Positions 46,781-55,526 of a DNA stretch of 64,000 nucleotides are shown one piece after another. Positions within the stretch are counted from its first letter, which is position 1, and each line of letters opens with the position of its first letter. The translations under genes and the position numbers were made by a program. This DNA is from Pseudomonas fluorescens (GTDB taxonomy: Bacteria > Pseudomonadota > Gammaproteobacteria > Pseudomonadales > Pseudomonadaceae). The stretch lies in NCBI RefSeq assembly GCF_902497855.1, contig NZ_CABVHU010000004.1, forward strand, positions 310,001 through 374,000, in the 5' to 3' direction. The notes under the pieces were generated by a model, which made no database searches, had not been told where the DNA came from, and was given only the letters and a program-made list of their open reading frames with translations.

Positions 46781-48156
46781 CACAACGCTGCGCCTGATGC
46801 TCGAGGCGCCTCCAGCACCGGATCGGCTTCATCGACATTGAATTGCGGCGCATGGCGGAAAAAATCGAAGATAAACAGTCCTACACCCAGGCTGAACATC
46901 GACGCCGTCGCCACCAGCATCAGGAAATGCACCTGGATTTTCAGCTGCACATCCAGGTAGCCCATGCCGAGAATGCGTTCCAGGTACACCTGGGCGATGC
47001 CCGCGGTGGCAAATGACAGGGTCATGCCGAACATGCCGCCCAACTGCAACCAGAATGCCCAATAACCAATGCTGCTTTCCTCGACGGGACGACGGGTCAT
47101 GCCCGGTAGCGCATATGTGATCATTGCCAGGACGATCATGACGTAGGCCCCATAGAAGGCGGCATGGCCATGCATGGCGGTGATCAGGGTGCCGTGGGTC
47201 CATTTGTTGACGTCGGGAAAGGTGTGGGCCAGCCCCAGCAGACCGGCACCGAACATCGTGAACACCGCACTGCCCAGGGTCCAGTGCAAGGCCAGTTTGT
47301 TGGGGTGGGAGAGACCGGAGCGGCGCATCGCGTTGTAGGCATAGATCGCCATGCCGACCAGCGCCATGGGTTCGAGCGCACTGAAAAAGCCGCCCAGTGG
47401 CAGCCAGTAATGGGGCACGCCGATCCAGTAATAATGGTGTGCAGTGCCGAGGATGCCGGCAATGAACACCAGGCCGACAATCACATACAGCCACTTCTCC
47501 ATGACCTCACGATCAGCGCCGGAAAGCCTGATCAGCAGATAGGCGAGAAAGCCGCCCTGGATCATCTCCCAGACGCCTTCGACCCACAGGTGGATCGTCC
47601 ACCAGCGGTAGTAGATCGACACCACGTAGTTTTCATAATGCAGCAACGCCGGCAGGTAAAGCACGGCGGCGCTGGCCAGGCCCAGCAGCAGCACGCCTTC
47701 GGTGGCGGTGAAGCGTCCGGCTTTCCTGATGGTCATGCCGATGTTGTAGAGAAACATCAGCATGCAGATCACGATAACGATCTTGTGCGGCAGCGGCTGC
47801 TCGAGCAGTTTGTTCCCGGTGCCGTATCCGAACAGGTAGCCCAGGACAGCGGTCACGCCCATGGCCGTCCACAACCCGAGCTGGATGTAGGCCAGTCGGG
47901 TGCTGTGCAACTCGCCACGGGATTCGTCCGGCACCATCCAGTAGGTCGCCCCCATGAACCCGGTCAGCACCCAGACGATCAACAGATTGGTGTGAATGGC
48001 CTTGGTGACATCGAATGGCAACAGGTCCAGCAACGGGTCGGGACCGAGGTATTTGGCCGCCGAGAGCAGGCCGAAGACCAGTTGCAGGCCAAACAGCACC
48101 ATGGCCACGGCGAAGTACCAGTAGGCGACGGATTGAGATCTGTAGCGCATGGTCAT
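46780..48156 (-). CDS. norB: Nitric oxide reductase large subunit NorB
   Basis: A membrane enzyme reducing two NO to N2O. The 458-aa protein has 12 predicted helices. Haem and FeB ligands are visible: H in 'AIHTNLLIVW', H and E in 'HLWVEGVWE', the His pair in 'GTAHHYYWIG', E in 'SALEPMALVG' and the His pair in 'MHGHAAFYGAY'. These match the respiratory cytochrome-c type NorB, not the quinol type (no N-terminal extension). The norC gene lies 9 bp upstream. Confidence 0.94.
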   Translation of the reverse strand: MTMRYRSQSVAYWYFAVAMVLFGLQLVFGLLSAAKYLGPDPLLDLLPFDVTKAIHTNLLIVWVLTGFMGATYWMVPDESRGELHSTRLAYIQLGLWTAMGVTAVLGYLFGYGTGNKLLEQPLPHKIVIVICMLMFLYNIGMTIRKAGRFTATEGVLLLGLASAAVLYLPALLHYENYVVSIYYRWWTIHLWVEGVWEMIQGGFLAYLLIRLSGADREVMEKWLYVIVGLVFIAGILGTAHHYYWIGVPHYWLPLGGFFSALEPMALVGMAIYAYNAMRRSGLSHPNKLALHWTLGSAVFTMFGAGLLGLAHTFPDVNKWTHGTLITAMHGHAAFYGAYVMIVLAMITYALPGMTRRPVEESSIGYWAFWLQLGGMFGMTLSFATAGIAQVYLERILGMGYLDVQLKIQVHFLMLVATASMFSLGVGLFIFDFFRHAPQFNVDEADPVLEAPRASGAAL

Positions 48157-48165
48157 CCCCTTGGG

Positions 48166-49026
48166 TTACTGGAACGACGCCAGGTAGGCGACCAGTTGAT
48201 CGACCTGTTCGGGCGTTAGCGATTTGGCGAAGGTGTCCGGCATGAAGGACATGCCGCTGGCGGAATACATGTCGCCTGGATGCAGGTAGGCGCTCGGTGC
48301 GACGATCGATTCGCGGATAAAGCTTTCGACGTCCTTGGCCTTGCCCTTGTAGTCAGGCGAGGCGATGACCTGCCTGGCCCGACCCGCCAATCCGGCCAGT
48401 GTCGGCCCGGCGAGATTGACCCCCGGTGCGATCGAATGGCAAGCGCTGCACACCGGTGTGGCGGTGGTTCGAAACAGTGCCTCGCCCAGGGCGATCGGGT
48501 CGTCCTTGTCGGACACCGGGCGTGCGGCGGGTGGCTGGTTGCCGCCGCCGGTGACGTTCTGCTGCGCCACGGTGAGGTCCATGCCGGGAATCGAGGTACC
48601 GGTCACCAGAATCGGCCGCGGCGGCCAGCCTTGATTGTCGACCTTGCTCACCCAGTCCATAAAGGCGATCAGGGCGGCGATTTCTTCATCGGAGAGGTTC
48701 AGGTTCGGCATCAATCGCCGGTGGCGTTGCTCGTCATAAAACTTTGAGGGATCTTTGAGAAACGCCGTGAGATAAGGGGCGCCGCGCAGCTGGGTGATTT
48801 TTGTCAGGTCCGGGGCGTAATACGCGCCTTCACCAAACAAGGTGTGGCAATTGATGCAGTTGTATTCATGCCAGACATCCTTGCCGCGCGTGACCTGGGG
48901 CGTGATCTGCTGGGCGTTGGTCAGAGTCGGGAATTGTCGATGGCTATCGACTGTCATTCCCAGGAATACCACCGTGGCGATGGCAGTCGATATCAGCGCG
49001 AACGAGCGTGTCTGACGTTTGTTCAT
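48166..49026 (-). CDS. norC: NorC fused to a second cytochrome c domain
   Basis: A 286-aa membrane-anchored cytochrome c that donates electrons to NorB. One N-terminal helix (about 8-26) precedes the NorC domain with haem motif C57-I-N-C60-H61 in 'WHEYNCINCHTLFGEGAYYAPDL'. After residue ~150 comes a Gly/Pro/Gln linker and then a complete second cytochrome c domain with C193-S-A-C196-H197 and a Met-rich end (SGMSFMPDTF). Usual NorC is ~150 aa with one haem, so this is a diheme fusion. The ATG at 49026 (MNKRQTRSF) has GAGAGA upstream. Confidence 0.9.
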   Translation of the reverse strand: MNKRQTRSFALISTAIATVVFLGMTVDSHRQFPTLTNAQQITPQVTRGKDVWHEYNCINCHTLFGEGAYYAPDLTKITQLRGAPYLTAFLKDPSKFYDEQRHRRLMPNLNLSDEEIAALIAFMDWVSKVDNQGWPPRPILVTGTSIPGMDLTVAQQNVTGGGNQPPAARPVSDKDDPIALGEALFRTTATPVCSACHSIAPGVNLAGPTLAGLAGRARQVIASPDYKGKAKDVESFIRESIVAPSAYLHPGDMYSASGMSFMPDTFAKSLTPEQVDQLVAYLASFQ

Positions 49027-49036
49027 TGCGATCTCT

Positions 49037-49147
49037 CTATACGCCGATGCCGGTCCAATAGGTGATGCCGATGATTGCGGCATAGACGACCGCGCTGGCC
49101 ATCAGCACGAGCACTGCATAGCTGACAAGCTTCAAGACTTTTTGCAC
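49037..49147 (-). CDS. 36-aa single-helix membrane ORF at head of nor operon
   Basis: On the minus strand a GTG at 49147 opens 36 codons to TAG at 49037-49039, ending 10 bp before norC. GGAGG stands 6 bases before the GTG, a very good ribosome site. The product is MQKVLKLVSYAVLVLMASAV plus a hydrophobic remainder and ends WTGIGV: one membrane helix with a basic N terminus. Small helices of this kind accompany haem-copper oxidases (CcoM, CydX types) and a small NOR subunit (NorH) is known in Thermus. Similarity to these is not claimed; the function is inferred from position only. Confidence 0.6.
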   Translation of the reverse strand: MQKVLKLVSYAVLVLMASAVVYAAIIGITYWTGIGV

Positions 49148-49404
49148 GACTGCCTCCCAAGGTGAAAGTGCAGTGGAAAGTGGCGTTCCAGTCGCTTTGC
49201 GTACTTGAGAATCAACGCGCGCGAAAGAGCGTCAGCCCTCTGTGCCGGGGATGCCGGATATCTGCATTCGAACAGCGACGGACAGGCTGTATAAATTGAT
49301 GACCTCACCAGGCCTTGCGTTCGAAGTGCCGTGGTTCGGTTGGGGAGGCAGGATGACTGTGAGCCTAGTCGACGTCGCGCTACTGTCAATGACCAGGCCG
49401 TGCT

Positions 49405-49896
49405 TCACTCATCGTCTTTCTTTGGCGGCTTGGCACCAAACAGGCCGAACATGTTCTGGGTGTTGAGATACAGCGCCTTCGACTGATCGACATACTGGCG
49501 CATCAGGTCCTGCATCACCGGCGCCTGTTGGTGCATGAACGCGGTCCAGGCTTCTGACGATTGCGCGCCGGTCTGGGACTGCACGTCGATCACGGTCTGA
49601 ATGCTCTTGTCCAGGTAGCTGCCAAGCACGCCCTGATAAGGACCGTAGAACTGGATGATCCCCATCAGCATTTCGCTGGAGAAGATCGGCTCGCCGCCGC
49701 TTTCAGCTTCCAGAATCACTTGCAGCAGAATGCTGCGAGTCAAGTCCTCGCCGCTCTTGGCATCGACCACCTGGAACGGAACCTTATCGACGACCAGCTG
49801 GCGGATGTCGGCCAGGGTCAGGTGACTGCTGGTGTGGGTGTCATACAGTCGGCGATTGGGGTATTTCTTGATCAGGCGGGTGGTGGTATCGGTCAT
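49405..49896 (-). CDS. phaR: PHA synthesis repressor PhaR
   Basis: A 163-aa DNA-binding regulator that senses PHB. The N-terminal domain 'LIKKYPNRRLYDTHTSSHLTLADIRQLV' and the following 'VVDAKSGEDLTRSILLQVILEAE' are the PHB-accumulation regulatory domains. The C-terminal part is helical and Gln/Met-rich. In other bacteria PhaR represses phasin and its own gene and is released by binding to nascent PHB. Its likely site here is the inverted repeat at 43127-43174. It is separated from the PHB genes by the nor operon. Confidence 0.92.
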   Translation of the reverse strand: MTDTTTRLIKKYPNRRLYDTHTSSHLTLADIRQLVVDKVPFQVVDAKSGEDLTRSILLQVILEAESGGEPIFSSEMLMGIIQFYGPYQGVLGSYLDKSIQTVIDVQSQTGAQSSEAWTAFMHQQAPVMQDLMRQYVDQSKALYLNTQNMFGLFGAKPPKKDDE

Positions 49897-50008
49897 GCGG
49901 GCGTCTCGCGGCGGGCCTGTTAAGCGAGCATCTTACTCTACTATGACAACTGCCGCGGGTTGGTGTCGGGGAGGGGAACCCGGGGCCGACATCTTTGTTG
50001 CCTTCTAA

Positions 50009-50104
50009 GACGCCTTCGCCGGCAAGCCGGCTCCTACAGTTGACCGAGTTGTTCAGGCAGACACGGTCAACTGTAGGAGCTGGCTTGCCAGCGAAGAGGC
50101 CCGC
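50009..50104. repeat. REP pair in tail-to-tail order
   Basis: An inverted arm (CGCCTTCGCC...GGCTCCTACAG) ends at 50039 and a forward arm (CTGTAGGAGCTGGCTTGCC) starts at 50071. This is the reverse of the usual order. The joining segment is itself an inverted repeat (TACAGTTGACCG with CGGTCAACTGTA). Confidence 0.85.
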
Positions 50105-50178
50105 CTTAACACCGCAAATCCATCAGCAAAAAAGGGACTGCGCCACCCAGCGAGTCCCCTCATGCAGCCCGAATCTGC

Positions 50179-51447
50179 CTACCAGATCGGCAAGCTATAA
50201 CTGACAATCAACCGATTTTCATCCAGATCACTGCCAAAGTTGCTCGAGCGCACCGTGGCATTACGCCATTTTACCCCGACATTCTTCAACGGCCCGCTCT
50301 GCACCACATAGCCGATATCGGTATCGCGCTCCCATTCCTTGCCTTCCGGGCGGTTGTTGCCCAGGTCGATATCGGAACCTGTGAGGTAGCGGGTCATGAA
50401 GGTCAGGCCCGGAATGCCAAGGGCCGCGAAGTTGTAATCGTAGCGGGCCTGCCAGGATTGTTCGTCCTTGCTGGCGAAGTCGCCGATCTGTACGAAGTTG
50501 ACCAGGAACGCATCGGCACCGTTGATATAGGCGTAGCCGGTGTCGCCGCTCATGCCTTGATAGCCCAGGCCGAACGCATGCCCGCCGAGGCTGTAGGTGA
50601 ACATCGCGCCAATCGCGTTGTTGTCGACATTGCTGCCGCCATCGTCCGTGGAGCGGGCGTAACGCAGGTCAGTCTTGAGCGACTGGCCGCTGGTGACTGG
50701 CAGCACGTAGGTCAAATTCACCAGGTGCTGGCTGTAGAGATTGTCGAGGTGGCCGTAGCTGTAGCCGGTGGCCAGGTTGCCGGTCCATTTGTAGTTGACG
50801 CTGGCGAAATCGAAGCGGTCGCTGGTCGCATGCCGGGTAATGATGCCCTTGGCCCCGGTGCGGGTGATGCCCATGTCCTCGTAGTCCGAGGAGTCACGCT
50901 GGTTGACCTGGGTCAGGCGCCCGGCGTCCAGGGTCAGGCCTTCGAATTCCATCGAGGTCAGCTGACCGCCTTCGAAGGTCTGTGGCAACAGCCGCGAATC
51001 GTTGGCCAGCACCGTGGGCAGCTTGGGCAACAGGGTGCCGAGTTTCAGCGTGCTCTTGGAGGCGCGCAGTTTGGCGGTCAGGCCCAATTCGCCGTACTCG
51101 TCCTGTGCGCCCTTGCTGGTGTCGCTATGGCGCTTGAGCAGGCCGGAGCCGGCGCGATCGGGGCTGGAGTCGAGTTTGACGCCGAGCAGGCCGATCGCAT
51201 CGAAACCAACGCCGATCAAGCCTTCGGTGAAGCCTGACTCATAGCGCAGCAGAAAGCCCTGGGCCCATTCCTCTTGCTTGGATTGCGCAGCGTTGTCCTG
51301 GCGATAATCACGGTTGAAGTAGAAGTTGCGCAGCTCGAGGCTGGCCTTGCTGTCCTTGATAAAGTCAGCAGCGGCGGGGGCCGAGAGGCTGATGACGCCA
51401 CCGGCCAGCAGCAGTCGGGTCGTGAGAGTGCGGGTGTTACGGTCCAT
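50179..51447 (-). CDS. OprD-family outer membrane porin
   Basis: A 422-aa porin for small anionic solutes. The Sec signal peptide (about 1-27, ends APAAA) is followed by the OprD start 'DFIKDSKASLELRNFYFNRDYR'. The family segments 'EWAQGFLLRYESGFTEGLIGVGFDAIGLLGVKLD', 'GELGLTAKLRASKSTLKLGTLLPKLPT' and a C-terminal aromatic end (YSLPIW) are present. The OccD/OccK subgroup and the substrate cannot be decided by eye. The neighbours suggest organic acids, but this is only context. It lies 126 bp downstream of the acyl-CoA dehydrogenase gene. Confidence 0.9.
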   Translation of the reverse strand: MDRNTRTLTTRLLLAGGVISLSAPAAADFIKDSKASLELRNFYFNRDYRQDNAAQSKQEEWAQGFLLRYESGFTEGLIGVGFDAIGLLGVKLDSSPDRAGSGLLKRHSDTSKGAQDEYGELGLTAKLRASKSTLKLGTLLPKLPTVLANDSRLLPQTFEGGQLTSMEFEGLTLDAGRLTQVNQRDSSDYEDMGITRTGAKGIITRHATSDRFDFASVNYKWTGNLATGYSYGHLDNLYSQHLVNLTYVLPVTSGQSLKTDLRYARSTDDGGSNVDNNAIGAMFTYSLGGHAFGLGYQGMSGDTGYAYINGADAFLVNFVQIGDFASKDEQSWQARYDYNFAALGIPGLTFMTRYLTGSDIDLGNNRPEGKEWERDTDIGYVVQSGPLKNVGVKWRNATVRSSNFGSDLDENRLIVSYSLPIW

Positions 51448-51521
51448 GGTGAAGCCCCTTTGTTTTTATTATGCAAAGACAGGTCCCGCAGCCCCCGCCA
51501 GACGGGCGAGGGCTTACTGAT

Positions 51522-51560
51522 AAAAAACGCAGGCGCCGAAAGAGAGGAGCGTGGCGCCGC
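51522..51560 (-). terminator. Possible terminator of the acyl-CoA dehydrogenase gene
   Basis: GGCGCC at 51532-51537 and again at 51553-51558 can pair; on the minus strand the hairpin is followed by a run of six T's (complement of A's at 51522-51527), 14-50 bp after the stop at 51574. The loop is large (15 nt). Confidence 0.45.
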
Positions 51561-51573
51561 GTCGGTTCAATCG

Positions 51574-53346
51574 TTAAAACTGTTCGGCAGCAAGGCCATA
51601 GAGGGAGGCACTGCCGGCGCGAATGGATTGCTCCAGGCTCAAGATGCGCGGCAGCATGCGATGGATATAGAAGTCGGCGGTGGCGATCTTCGCGCCGTAA
51701 AACGCCTCGTCTTCGCCGCGTTTCTGCCCGGCGACCTGAGCCATGCGCGCCCACAGCCAGGCGTAGGCGACATAGCCGAACAGGTGCAGGTACTCCACCG
51801 AAGCGGCGCCGATTTCGTTGCGGTTGGTCGCGGCCCGGTCCTGCAGCCAGTCGCTCAGGTCTTCCAGGCACTGAACGGCATCGAACAATTGAGCGCCATA
51901 GGGCGCGTCGGGCTGCTGGGCGAAACGAAGGATTTGGCCGGTGAACTGGCGCAGGGCGAAACCGTTGTCGGCCAGCACTTTGCGGCCGAGCAGGTCCAGT
52001 GCCTGGATGCCGTTGGTGCCTTCGTAGATCTGCGCGATGCGTACGTCGCGGACCAGTTGTTCCTGGCCCCATTCGCGGATGTAGCCATGGCCGCCGAACA
52101 CCTGTTGGCCGTTGATGCAGCTTTCCAGGCCAGTGTCGGTGAAGAACGCCTTGGCCACCGGCGTCAGCAGCGCAACCAGGGTTTGCGCGGTGTCGCGCTC
52201 CTGGGCGTCATTGGAAAATTTCGCCAGGTCCAGTTGCTGTCCGACATAGCTGGCAAACGCACGGCCGCCTTCGGTCATGGCTTTCATGCTTAGCAGCATG
52301 CGGCGGACATCGGGGTGGACGATGATCGGGTCGGCCGCTTTATCCGGGGCGATGGCCCCGGTTGGTGCGCGGCTCTGCACCCGCTCACGGGCGTAAGCCA
52401 CGGCGCTCTGGTAGGACGCTTCGGCGCAACCGATGCCCTGGATGCCAATGGACAGGCGTTCGTAGTTCATCATGGTGAACATCGCGGCCAGGCCTTTGTT
52501 GGCCTCGCCGACCAGCCAGCCGCTGGCGCCGTCGAAGTTCATCACGCAGGTGGCCGAGGCCTTGATGCCCATCTTGTGTTCGATCGAGCCGCAACTCACG
52601 GCGTTGGGATTGCCGAGGGAACCGTCGGCATTGACCAGCACTTTGGGCACCACGAACAGCGAGATGCCTTTCGGGCCCGCCGGCGCGTCGGGTAGTTTGG
52701 CCAGCACCAGGTGCACGATGTTTTCGGTCAGGTCCTGGTCGCCGCCGGTGATGAAGATCTTGCTGCCGGTGATGTTGAAGCTGCCATCGGCCATGGGTTC
52801 GGCCCGGGTGCGGATCAGCCCCAGGTCGGTGCCGGCGTGGGCTTCGGTCAGGCACATGGACCCGGCCCAACGGCCTTCATACATCGGCGGCAGGTACAGG
52901 CGCTTCAGTTGCTCGCTGGCATGGGCGTCCAGCGCCAGGCAGGCGCCGGAACTCAAGGCCGAATACAGGGCGAAGCTGGAGTTGGCGCCGTAGAGCATTT
53001 CCTCGAATTGCACGGCGAGCATCTTGGGCATGCCCATGCCGCCGAAATCGGCGTTGCCGGACAGGCCGACCCAGCCGCCTTCGATGTAAGTGGCGTACGC
53101 CTGTTTGAAGCCGATTGGCGTACTGACCTGACCGTCTTGCCACTGGGCGCCTTCCTCGTCGCCGCTGCGATTCAAGGGGGCAATCAGGTGCGAGGTGACT
53201 TTGGCGGCCTCCTCGAGAATCGCGTCGGCGGTGGCGGCGTCGACACTGTCGGCCAGGGCCGGCAGGCGCGCCCACAGGGCCGGGGCGTCGAACACTTCAT
53301 GCAGCACAAAGCGCATGTCGCGCAGCGGGGCGTTGAATTCGGGCAT
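51574..53346 (-). CDS. Acyl-CoA dehydrogenase with C-terminal extension domain
   Basis: A 590-aa flavoenzyme oxidising acyl-CoA to enoyl-CoA. It has the FAD/substrate segments 'MCLTEAHAGTDLG', 'KIFITGGDQDLTENI' and 'NYERLSIGIQGIG', and the C-terminal 'QVFGGHGYIREWGQEQLVRDVRIAQIYEGTNGIQALDL'. A further ~120-residue helical C-terminal domain of the long-form (~600-aa) family follows. The ATG at 53346 (MPEFNAPLRDMRF) has GAGG upstream; the frame is open for another 54 codons that do not look like protein. It sits between porin and acetate permease genes; short- or medium-chain substrates are a guess from context. Confidence 0.9.
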   Translation of the reverse strand: MPEFNAPLRDMRFVLHEVFDAPALWARLPALADSVDAATADAILEEAAKVTSHLIAPLNRSGDEEGAQWQDGQVSTPIGFKQAYATYIEGGWVGLSGNADFGGMGMPKMLAVQFEEMLYGANSSFALYSALSSGACLALDAHASEQLKRLYLPPMYEGRWAGSMCLTEAHAGTDLGLIRTRAEPMADGSFNITGSKIFITGGDQDLTENIVHLVLAKLPDAPAGPKGISLFVVPKVLVNADGSLGNPNAVSCGSIEHKMGIKASATCVMNFDGASGWLVGEANKGLAAMFTMMNYERLSIGIQGIGCAEASYQSAVAYARERVQSRAPTGAIAPDKAADPIIVHPDVRRMLLSMKAMTEGGRAFASYVGQQLDLAKFSNDAQERDTAQTLVALLTPVAKAFFTDTGLESCINGQQVFGGHGYIREWGQEQLVRDVRIAQIYEGTNGIQALDLLGRKVLADNGFALRQFTGQILRFAQQPDAPYGAQLFDAVQCLEDLSDWLQDRAATNRNEIGAASVEYLHLFGYVAYAWLWARMAQVAGQKRGEDEAFYGAKIATADFYIHRMLPRILSLEQSIRAGSASLYGLAAEQF

Positions 53347-53407
53347 AACGTGAACCTCAATGGAACGGTTGGGCACGGCGCCGCTGTGGCGGGCCGTGCC
53401 TTGTCTA

Positions 53408-55078
53408 TCAGTGGCTGGAAGCGCTGGCGGCACCGAGGCCGGTCTGGGCGCGCACGAACTGGTCGGCGTAGGCGTCACGCTCCTTGTCGGCGCGTACGCT
53501 GCGGTCAAGCCGGGAGACGACCACGATCACCAGGAACGCCAGCGGCATCGAGAACAGCGCCGGGTGGTCGTAAGGGAAGATCGCGTGAGCATTGCCGAGC
53601 ACGGTGACCCAGACGGCTGGCGACAGGATCACCAGCACCAGCGCGCAGATCAGGCCGGAAAAACCGCCGATGATCGCGCCCTTGGTGGTCAGGCCTTTCC
53701 AGTACATGGCCATGATCAGCACCGGGAAGTTGGTCGAGGCGGCGATGCCGAAGGTCAGGCCCACCAGGAACGCGACGTTCATCTTCTCGAACAGGATGCC
53801 CAACAGGATCGCGATGATGCCCAGGCCGACAGTGGCCATGCGGGTCACACGCATTTCCTGCTTCTCGCTGGCCTTGCCTTTCTTGAACACGGTGGCGTAG
53901 AGGTCATGGGAAATCGCCGAAGCACCGGCCAGGGCCAGCCCGGAGACCACCGCGAGGATGGTGGCGAAGGCCACGGCCGCGAGGAAACCGAAGAACAGGT
54001 TGCCGCCCACCGCTTTGGCCAGGTGCATGGCGACCATGTTGCCGCCGCCTATCAGGGCGCCGCCGACTTCACCGTTGACGTAGTACTGCGGGTCGGTGCC
54101 GATGATCACCATCGCGGCAAAACCCAGGGTGCACACCACCAGGAAGAAGAAGCCGATGAAGCCGGTAGCGTAGAACACCGACTTGCGGGCTTCCTTGGCG
54201 TTGGGCACGGTGAAGAAGCGCATCAGGATATGCGGCAGGCCGGCGATGCCGAACACCAGGCCCAGGGACATCGACGCAGTGTTGATCGGGTCGGCGAGCA
54301 TCGAGCCGGGGCCCATGATGTTCCAGCCGCTGGCGTGAGCTTCGACAGCCTTGGTAGCCAGGGCTTCGTAGCTGAAACCGAACTGCGACATCGCCATGAC
54401 GGCCAGGGTCGTGCCGCCGGCGAGCAGCAGCACGGCCTTGATGATCTGCACCCAGGTGGTGGCGATCATGCCGCCGAAGATCACGTACACCAGCATCAAC
54501 GCACCGACGATCACGACGGCTACCGGGTAGTCGAGGCCGAACAGCAACTTGATCAACTGGCCGGCACCGACCATCTGCACGATCAGGTAGCAGCACACCA
54601 CCGTCAGCGAGCCGAAGGCGGCGAAGATCCGCACTTTGTTCTGGTCCAGGCGATAGGACACGATGTCGGCGAAGGTATAGCGCCCCAGGTTGCGCAGGCG
54701 CTCGGCCATCAGGAAGGTGATGATCGGCCAGCCGACGAAAAAGCCGATGGTATAGATGAAGCCATCGTAGCCCTTGGCGAACACCAGGCTGGACAGCCCG
54801 AGCAGCGTGGCCGCGGACATGTAGTCACCGGCAATCGCCAGACCGTTCTGGAACCCGGTGATACCGCCGCCCGCGGTGTAGAAGTCCGAAGTGGATTTGG
54901 TCTTGCTCGCCGCCCACCAGGTAATGGCCAGCGTGCCAAGGACGAACACGAAGAACATGCCGATCGCATGCAGGTTCAACGGTTGTTTTTCCACGACACC
55001 CAGGGCAGGTGCCGCGAGTGCCACGGAGGCCGGCAGCAGGCACGCTGCGGCGAGGATGAGTTTACGTAGCCGAGTCAT
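53408..55078 (-). CDS. actP: Sodium:acetate symporter ActP
   Basis: A 556-aa sodium:solute symporter for acetate and similar short acids. The N-terminal signal-like helix ([22 protein letters not shown]) is followed by about 13 membrane segments. The SSF signature region '[24 protein letters not shown]' and '[31 protein letters not shown]' match ActP. The start ATG overlaps the stop of the DUF485 gene (TAATG), as in the yjcH-actP pair of E. coli. Confidence 0.93.
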   Translation of the reverse strand: MTRLRKLILAAACLLPASVALAAPALGVVEKQPLNLHAIGMFFVFVLGTLAITWWAASKTKSTSDFYTAGGGITGFQNGLAIAGDYMSAATLLGLSSLVFAKGYDGFIYTIGFFVGWPIITFLMAERLRNLGRYTFADIVSYRLDQNKVRIFAAFGSLTVVCCYLIVQMVGAGQLIKLLFGLDYPVAVVIVGALMLVYVIFGGMIATTWVQIIKAVLLLAGGTTLAVMAMSQFGFSYEALATKAVEAHASGWNIMGPGSMLADPINTASMSLGLVFGIAGLPHILMRFFTVPNAKEARKSVFYATGFIGFFFLVVCTLGFAAMVIIGTDPQYYVNGEVGGALIGGGNMVAMHLAKAVGGNLFFGFLAAVAFATILAVVSGLALAGASAISHDLYATVFKKGKASEKQEMRVTRMATVGLGIIAILLGILFEKMNVAFLVGLTFGIAASTNFPVLIMAMYWKGLTTKGAIIGGFSGLICALVLVILSPAVWVTVLGNAHAIFPYDHPALFSMPLAFLVIVVVSRLDRSVRADKERDAYADQFVRAQTGLGAASASSH

Positions 55079-55404
55079 TACTTGCTCTCCTCGAGAATGG
55101 CCGCGCCCAGGGCGTCGAAGCGGGTGTTGGCGGTGTAGACGTACCAGCCGGTCAGCAACCAGGAAAAAATGATGATCGCCGCGCCCACCGGCATGCCCAA
55201 GGTCAACATCCGATGCTCGGCGAGCGGTGCGTGCAGCCATTGCGGGGCGAACGCAACCACCACCATGAAGGCGTAGTACGTCACCAGCACCGTGGCACTG
55301 AGCGACCAGGCCAGGCGCGAACGGCTGCTCACCAGTTGCAGGAATTTCGGGTTGGTCCGGATACGTTCACAGCGTTGGGTATCGGTTGAATGGATGTCGA
55401 TCAT
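55078..55404 (-). CDS. DUF485 membrane protein (YjcH-like)
   Basis: A 108-aa protein. A cytoplasmic N terminus with '[38 protein letters not shown]' is followed by two membrane helices and a charged tail ([14 protein letters not shown]). This is the DUF485 pattern that always partners ActP-type symporters. GGAG precedes the ATG. Role as ActP partner is inferred from context. Confidence 0.92.
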   Translation of the reverse strand: MIDIHSTDTQRCERIRTNPKFLQLVSSRSRLAWSLSATVLVTYYAFMVVVAFAPQWLHAPLAEHRMLTLGMPVGAAIIIFSWLLTGWYVYTANTRFDALGAAILEESK

Positions 55405-55446
55405 GGTGGCTCCACCTTGTTTTTGTTATCGGTGTTTTTAGGCCGG

Positions 55447-55502
55447 GCAGGCCGAATTCGGCCTGCACGAGCCCGAGGCGGCAGGTAAAAACACCTGCCG
55501 CC
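55447..55502. other. Two adjacent perfect hairpins between acyl-CoA synthetase and DUF485 genes
   Basis: GCAGGCCG-AATT-CGGCCTGC (55447-55466) and GGCGGCAGGT (55477-55486) with ACCTGCCGCC (55493-55502), loop of six. They lie in the gap after the acyl-CoA synthetase stop, ahead of the DUF485-actP genes on the same strand. Neither has a T tract, so factor-independent termination is not assured; mRNA end protection or processing is as likely. Confidence 0.6.
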
Positions 55503-55526
55503 TGACGGGTACAACGTTGAGTCGGG

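Noticed and set aside
49203..49300. Anr/Dnr (FNR-type) box for the nor operon
   Set aside because: TTGAGAATCAA near 49205 has the wrong spacing and TTGAT near 49296 is only a half site; no full TTGAT-N4-ATCAA seen.
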